Positions 5,782 through 7,834 of a DNA stretch of 7,834 bases are shown piece by piece. The notes under the pieces were generated by a model. The model was given only the letters and a program-made list of their open reading frames with translations, had not been told where the DNA came from and searched no databases. The stretch lies in contig JAUMWZ010000075.1 in assembly GCA_030529405.1 (NCBI GenBank), forward strand, positions 1 to 7,834, written 5' to 3'. The position numbers and the translations under genes are program-made. Origin of the DNA: Bacteroides sp. Lineage in GTDB: Bacteria > Bacteroidota > Bacteroidia > Bacteroidales > Bacteroidaceae. Numbering within the stretch: the first letter of the stretch is position 1; each line of letters opens with the position of its first letter.

Positions 5782-5814
5782 TTTTCCTAAAGAAGATAAA
5801 TTTTCTTACTTTTG
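5782..5814 (+). promoter_or_regulatory. gyrB promoter, Bacteroidetes type
   Basis: TACTTTTG at 5807-5814 fits the -7 consensus TAnnTTTG exactly and is the same eight bases as the rpsA box, followed by C in both. The -33 position is held by TTTT (5782-5785), 21 bases upstream, a weaker match to TTTG. Transcription would begin near 5820, giving a leader of about 27 AT-rich bases with no Shine-Dalgarno sequence. Confidence 0.62.
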
Positions 5815-5846
5815 CTTTGTTATAAATCAACGTTATTATAGTAACT

Positions 5847-7808
5847 ATGAGCGAAGAAAAGATAAATCACGGTGCTGATGATTATTTAGGAAATAGCATT
5901 CAAGTTCTTGAAGGTTTAGAGGCGGTAAGAAAGCGTCCTGCGATGTATATCGGTGATATCAGTGAAAAGGGATTACACCATTTGGTTTACGAAATAGTAG
6001 ACAACTCTATTGACGAAGCCCTAGCTGGCTATTGCGACAGAATAGATGTGACCATAAATGAAGATAACTCTATCACTGTTCAAGACAACGGACGTGGTAT
6101 ACCTGTTGATTTCCATGAGAAAGAACAAAAGTCTGCACTTGAAGTGGCAATGACTGTGTTGCACGCTGGAGGTAAGTTCGACAAAAACAGCTATAAAGTT
6201 TCTGGAGGACTACACGGTGTGGGTATGTCGTGTGTGAATGCACTTTCTACAAAAATGGTTACTCAGGTTTTCAGAAACGGAAAGATTTATCAACAAGAAT
6301 ACTCTATCGGTAAGCCTTTATACGATGTTAAAGAGGTAGGAACATCTGATATTACAGGAACAAAACAACAGTTTTGGCCAGATGCGTCTATCTTTACAGA
6401 AACAGAGTATAAATACAGCCGCTTGTCAGCACGCTTACGTGAGCTTGCATATCTTAATGCAGGCATAACAATCACTCTTACAGACAGACGAAAGAAAGAA
6501 GAAGACGGAAGTTTCAAATCAGAGACTTATCACTCTGAAGAAGGATTGAAAGAGTTCATTCGTTTCATAGAATCGCACAAAGAACATCTTATTGATGACG
6601 TGATATATCTTAACACAGAGAAGCAAGGAGTGCCTATTGAGGTGGCAATAATGTATAACAGAGACTTCTCTGAAAATATATATTCTTACGTAAACAATAT
6701 AAACACCATGGAAGGTGGTACACATCTTTCTGGATTTAGACGTGCTGTTACGCGTACACTAAAGAAGTATGCAGAGGACAGTAAGATGCTTGAAAAAGTA
6801 AAAGTAGACATCACTGGCGATGACTTTCGTGAAGGACTAACTGCAATCATATCTGTCAAGGTTGCAGAGCCTCAGTTTGAAGGTCAGACAAAGACAAAAC
6901 TGGGCAACAATGAGGTAATGGGAGCAGTAGACCAAGCTGTAGGCGAAGTCTTAGCATACTATCTTGAAGAACACCCTAAAGAAGCAAAAGCCATTGTTAA
7001 TAAAGTGGTTCTTGCGGCAACAGCTAGAGAAGCAGCCAAAAAGGCACGTGACATGGTAGTTAAAAGCAAGGCTAGTTCCTTCGGAGGTGGCTTGCCTGGT
7101 AAACTTGCCGATTGTTCGTCTAAGGTTGCAGAGAAGTGTGAGTTGTTCCTTGTCGAAGGAGATTCAGCGGGTGGTACTGCAAAACAAGGACGTAATAGAG
7201 AGTTTCAAGCAATATTACCTTTAAGAGGTAAGATATTGAATGTAGAGAAAGCGATGTATCACAAAGCACTTGAAAGCGAAGAGATACGTAACATATATAC
7301 TGCACTAGGTGTTACCATAGGCACAGAAGAAGACCCTAAGGCTGCAAATCTTGATAAGTTGAGATATCACAAGATTATTATCATGACCGACGCCGACGTC
7401 GATGGTTCACACATTGACACACTTATTATGACTTTCTTCTTCAGATATATGCCACAAATAATACAACAAGGCTATTTGTATATTGCATCTCCACCGTTGT
7501 ATCTATGCAAGAAAGGAAACACAGAACAGTATTGTTGGACAGATGCTGAACGCAAACAGTTTATTGATACTTATGGCGATGGCTCTGAATCGTCTATCCA
7601 TACTCAACGATATAAAGGTTTGGGAGAGATGAACAAAGAACAGCTTTGGGAAACGACTATGAACCCAGAGAACAGAATGCTTAAGCAAATAACAATAGAA
7701 AATGCTGCACAAGCAGACTATGTGTTCTCAATGCTTATGGGCGAAGACGTTGCTCCACGTAGAGAGTTTATTGAAGAAAATGCTACTTATGCTAATATTG
7801 ACGCATAG
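5847..7808 (+). CDS. gyrB: DNA gyrase subunit B
   Basis: ATPase subunit of DNA gyrase, 653 residues, which with GyrA introduces negative supercoils into DNA. The GHKL ATPase domain shows EIVDNSIDEA (49-58, Mg-binding N53), DNGRGIP (80-86) and GGLHGVG (120-126). The transducer domain contains QTKTKLG (347-353) with the catalytic lysine. The TOPRIM domain has EGDSAGG (437-443), PLRGKILNVEKA (458-469) and DADVDGSH (515-522), whose Glu and Asp residues bind metal. The C-terminal part has QRYKGLGEMN (587-596). The sequence after EGDSAGG (TAKQGRNR) and PLRGKILNVEKA point to GyrB rather than ParE. The length matches short GyrB proteins without the inserted domain of Escherichia coli. Complete, with its own promoter. 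I see no GyrA or recF nearby, as is usual in Bacteroidetes, where these genes are scattered. Confidence 0.97.
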   Translation: MSEEKINHGADDYLGNSIQVLEGLEAVRKRPAMYIGDISEKGLHHLVYEIVDNSIDEALAGYCDRIDVTINEDNSITVQDNGRGIPVDFHEKEQKSALEVAMTVLHAGGKFDKNSYKVSGGLHGVGMSCVNALSTKMVTQVFRNGKIYQQEYSIGKPLYDVKEVGTSDITGTKQQFWPDASIFTETEYKYSRLSARLRELAYLNAGITITLTDRRKKEEDGSFKSETYHSEEGLKEFIRFIESHKEHLIDDVIYLNTEKQGVPIEVAIMYNRDFSENIYSYVNNINTMEGGTHLSGFRRAVTRTLKKYAEDSKMLEKVKVDITGDDFREGLTAIISVKVAEPQFEGQTKTKLGNNEVMGAVDQAVGEVLAYYLEEHPKEAKAIVNKVVLAATAREAAKKARDMVVKSKASSFGGGLPGKLADCSSKVAEKCELFLVEGDSAGGTAKQGRNREFQAILPLRGKILNVEKAMYHKALESEEIRNIYTALGVTIGTEEDPKAANLDKLRYHKIIIMTDADVDGSHIDTLIMTFFFRYMPQIIQQGYLYIASPPLYLCKKGNTEQYCWTDAERKQFIDTYGDGSESSIHTQRYKGLGEMNKEQLWETTMNPENRMLKQITIENAAQADYVFSMLMGEDVAPRREFIEENATYANIDA

Positions 7809-7834
7809 CATATAGATATCGTAACTACCTTATT

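Noticed and set aside
5847..7808. Topoisomerase IV subunit ParE instead of GyrB
   Set aside because: The motifs EGDSAGG followed by TAKQGRNR, and PLRGKILNVEKA, are those of GyrB; the Bacteroidetes ParE sequence differs in this region.

Overview
The window looks like an ordinary chromosomal stretch from a Bacteroidales bacterium, most likely a Prevotella-like member. The reasons are: GyrB and ribosomal protein S1 sequences of Bacteroidetes type, an AT-rich genome, no Shine-Dalgarno sequence ahead of any of the four genes, and promoter-like boxes of the Bacteroidetes type (TTTG about 20 bases upstream of TAnnTTTG). The genus is an inference from pattern memory, not from a search.

Layout, all four genes on the + strand and each standing alone: (1) bases 1-660, a strongly pyrimidine-rich non-coding tract containing an imperfect direct repeat; (2) 661-1473, an ADP-ribosylglycohydrolase family protein; (3) 1474-2015, a 542-base gap with a 26-base-pair imperfect hairpin and the rpsA promoter; (4) 2016-3791, rpsA, ribosomal protein S1 with six S1 domains, followed by a clear intrinsic terminator; (5) 3792-4257, a 466-base gap that is mostly featureless apart from a possible promoter; (6) 4258-5562, a NhaC-family sodium/proton antiporter; (7) 5563-5846, a gap with a second long hairpin made of the same short sequence elements as the first, then the gyrB promoter; (8) 5847-7808, gyrB, complete. 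The last 26 bases show nothing.

The genes do not form a pathway or operon. Two are core information-processing genes (rpsA, gyrB), one is an ion transporter, and one probably removes ADP-ribose from proteins or nucleic acids. Every gene is separated from the next by several hundred bases and appears to have its own promoter.

I did not find a convincing new multi-gene system. The unexplained structure is in the gaps. A family of seven short TATATA/GTTT elements in both orientations builds long hairpins between genes 1 and 2 and between genes 3 and 4. The pyrimidine-rich tract at the left end has repeated internal units and no clear gene.
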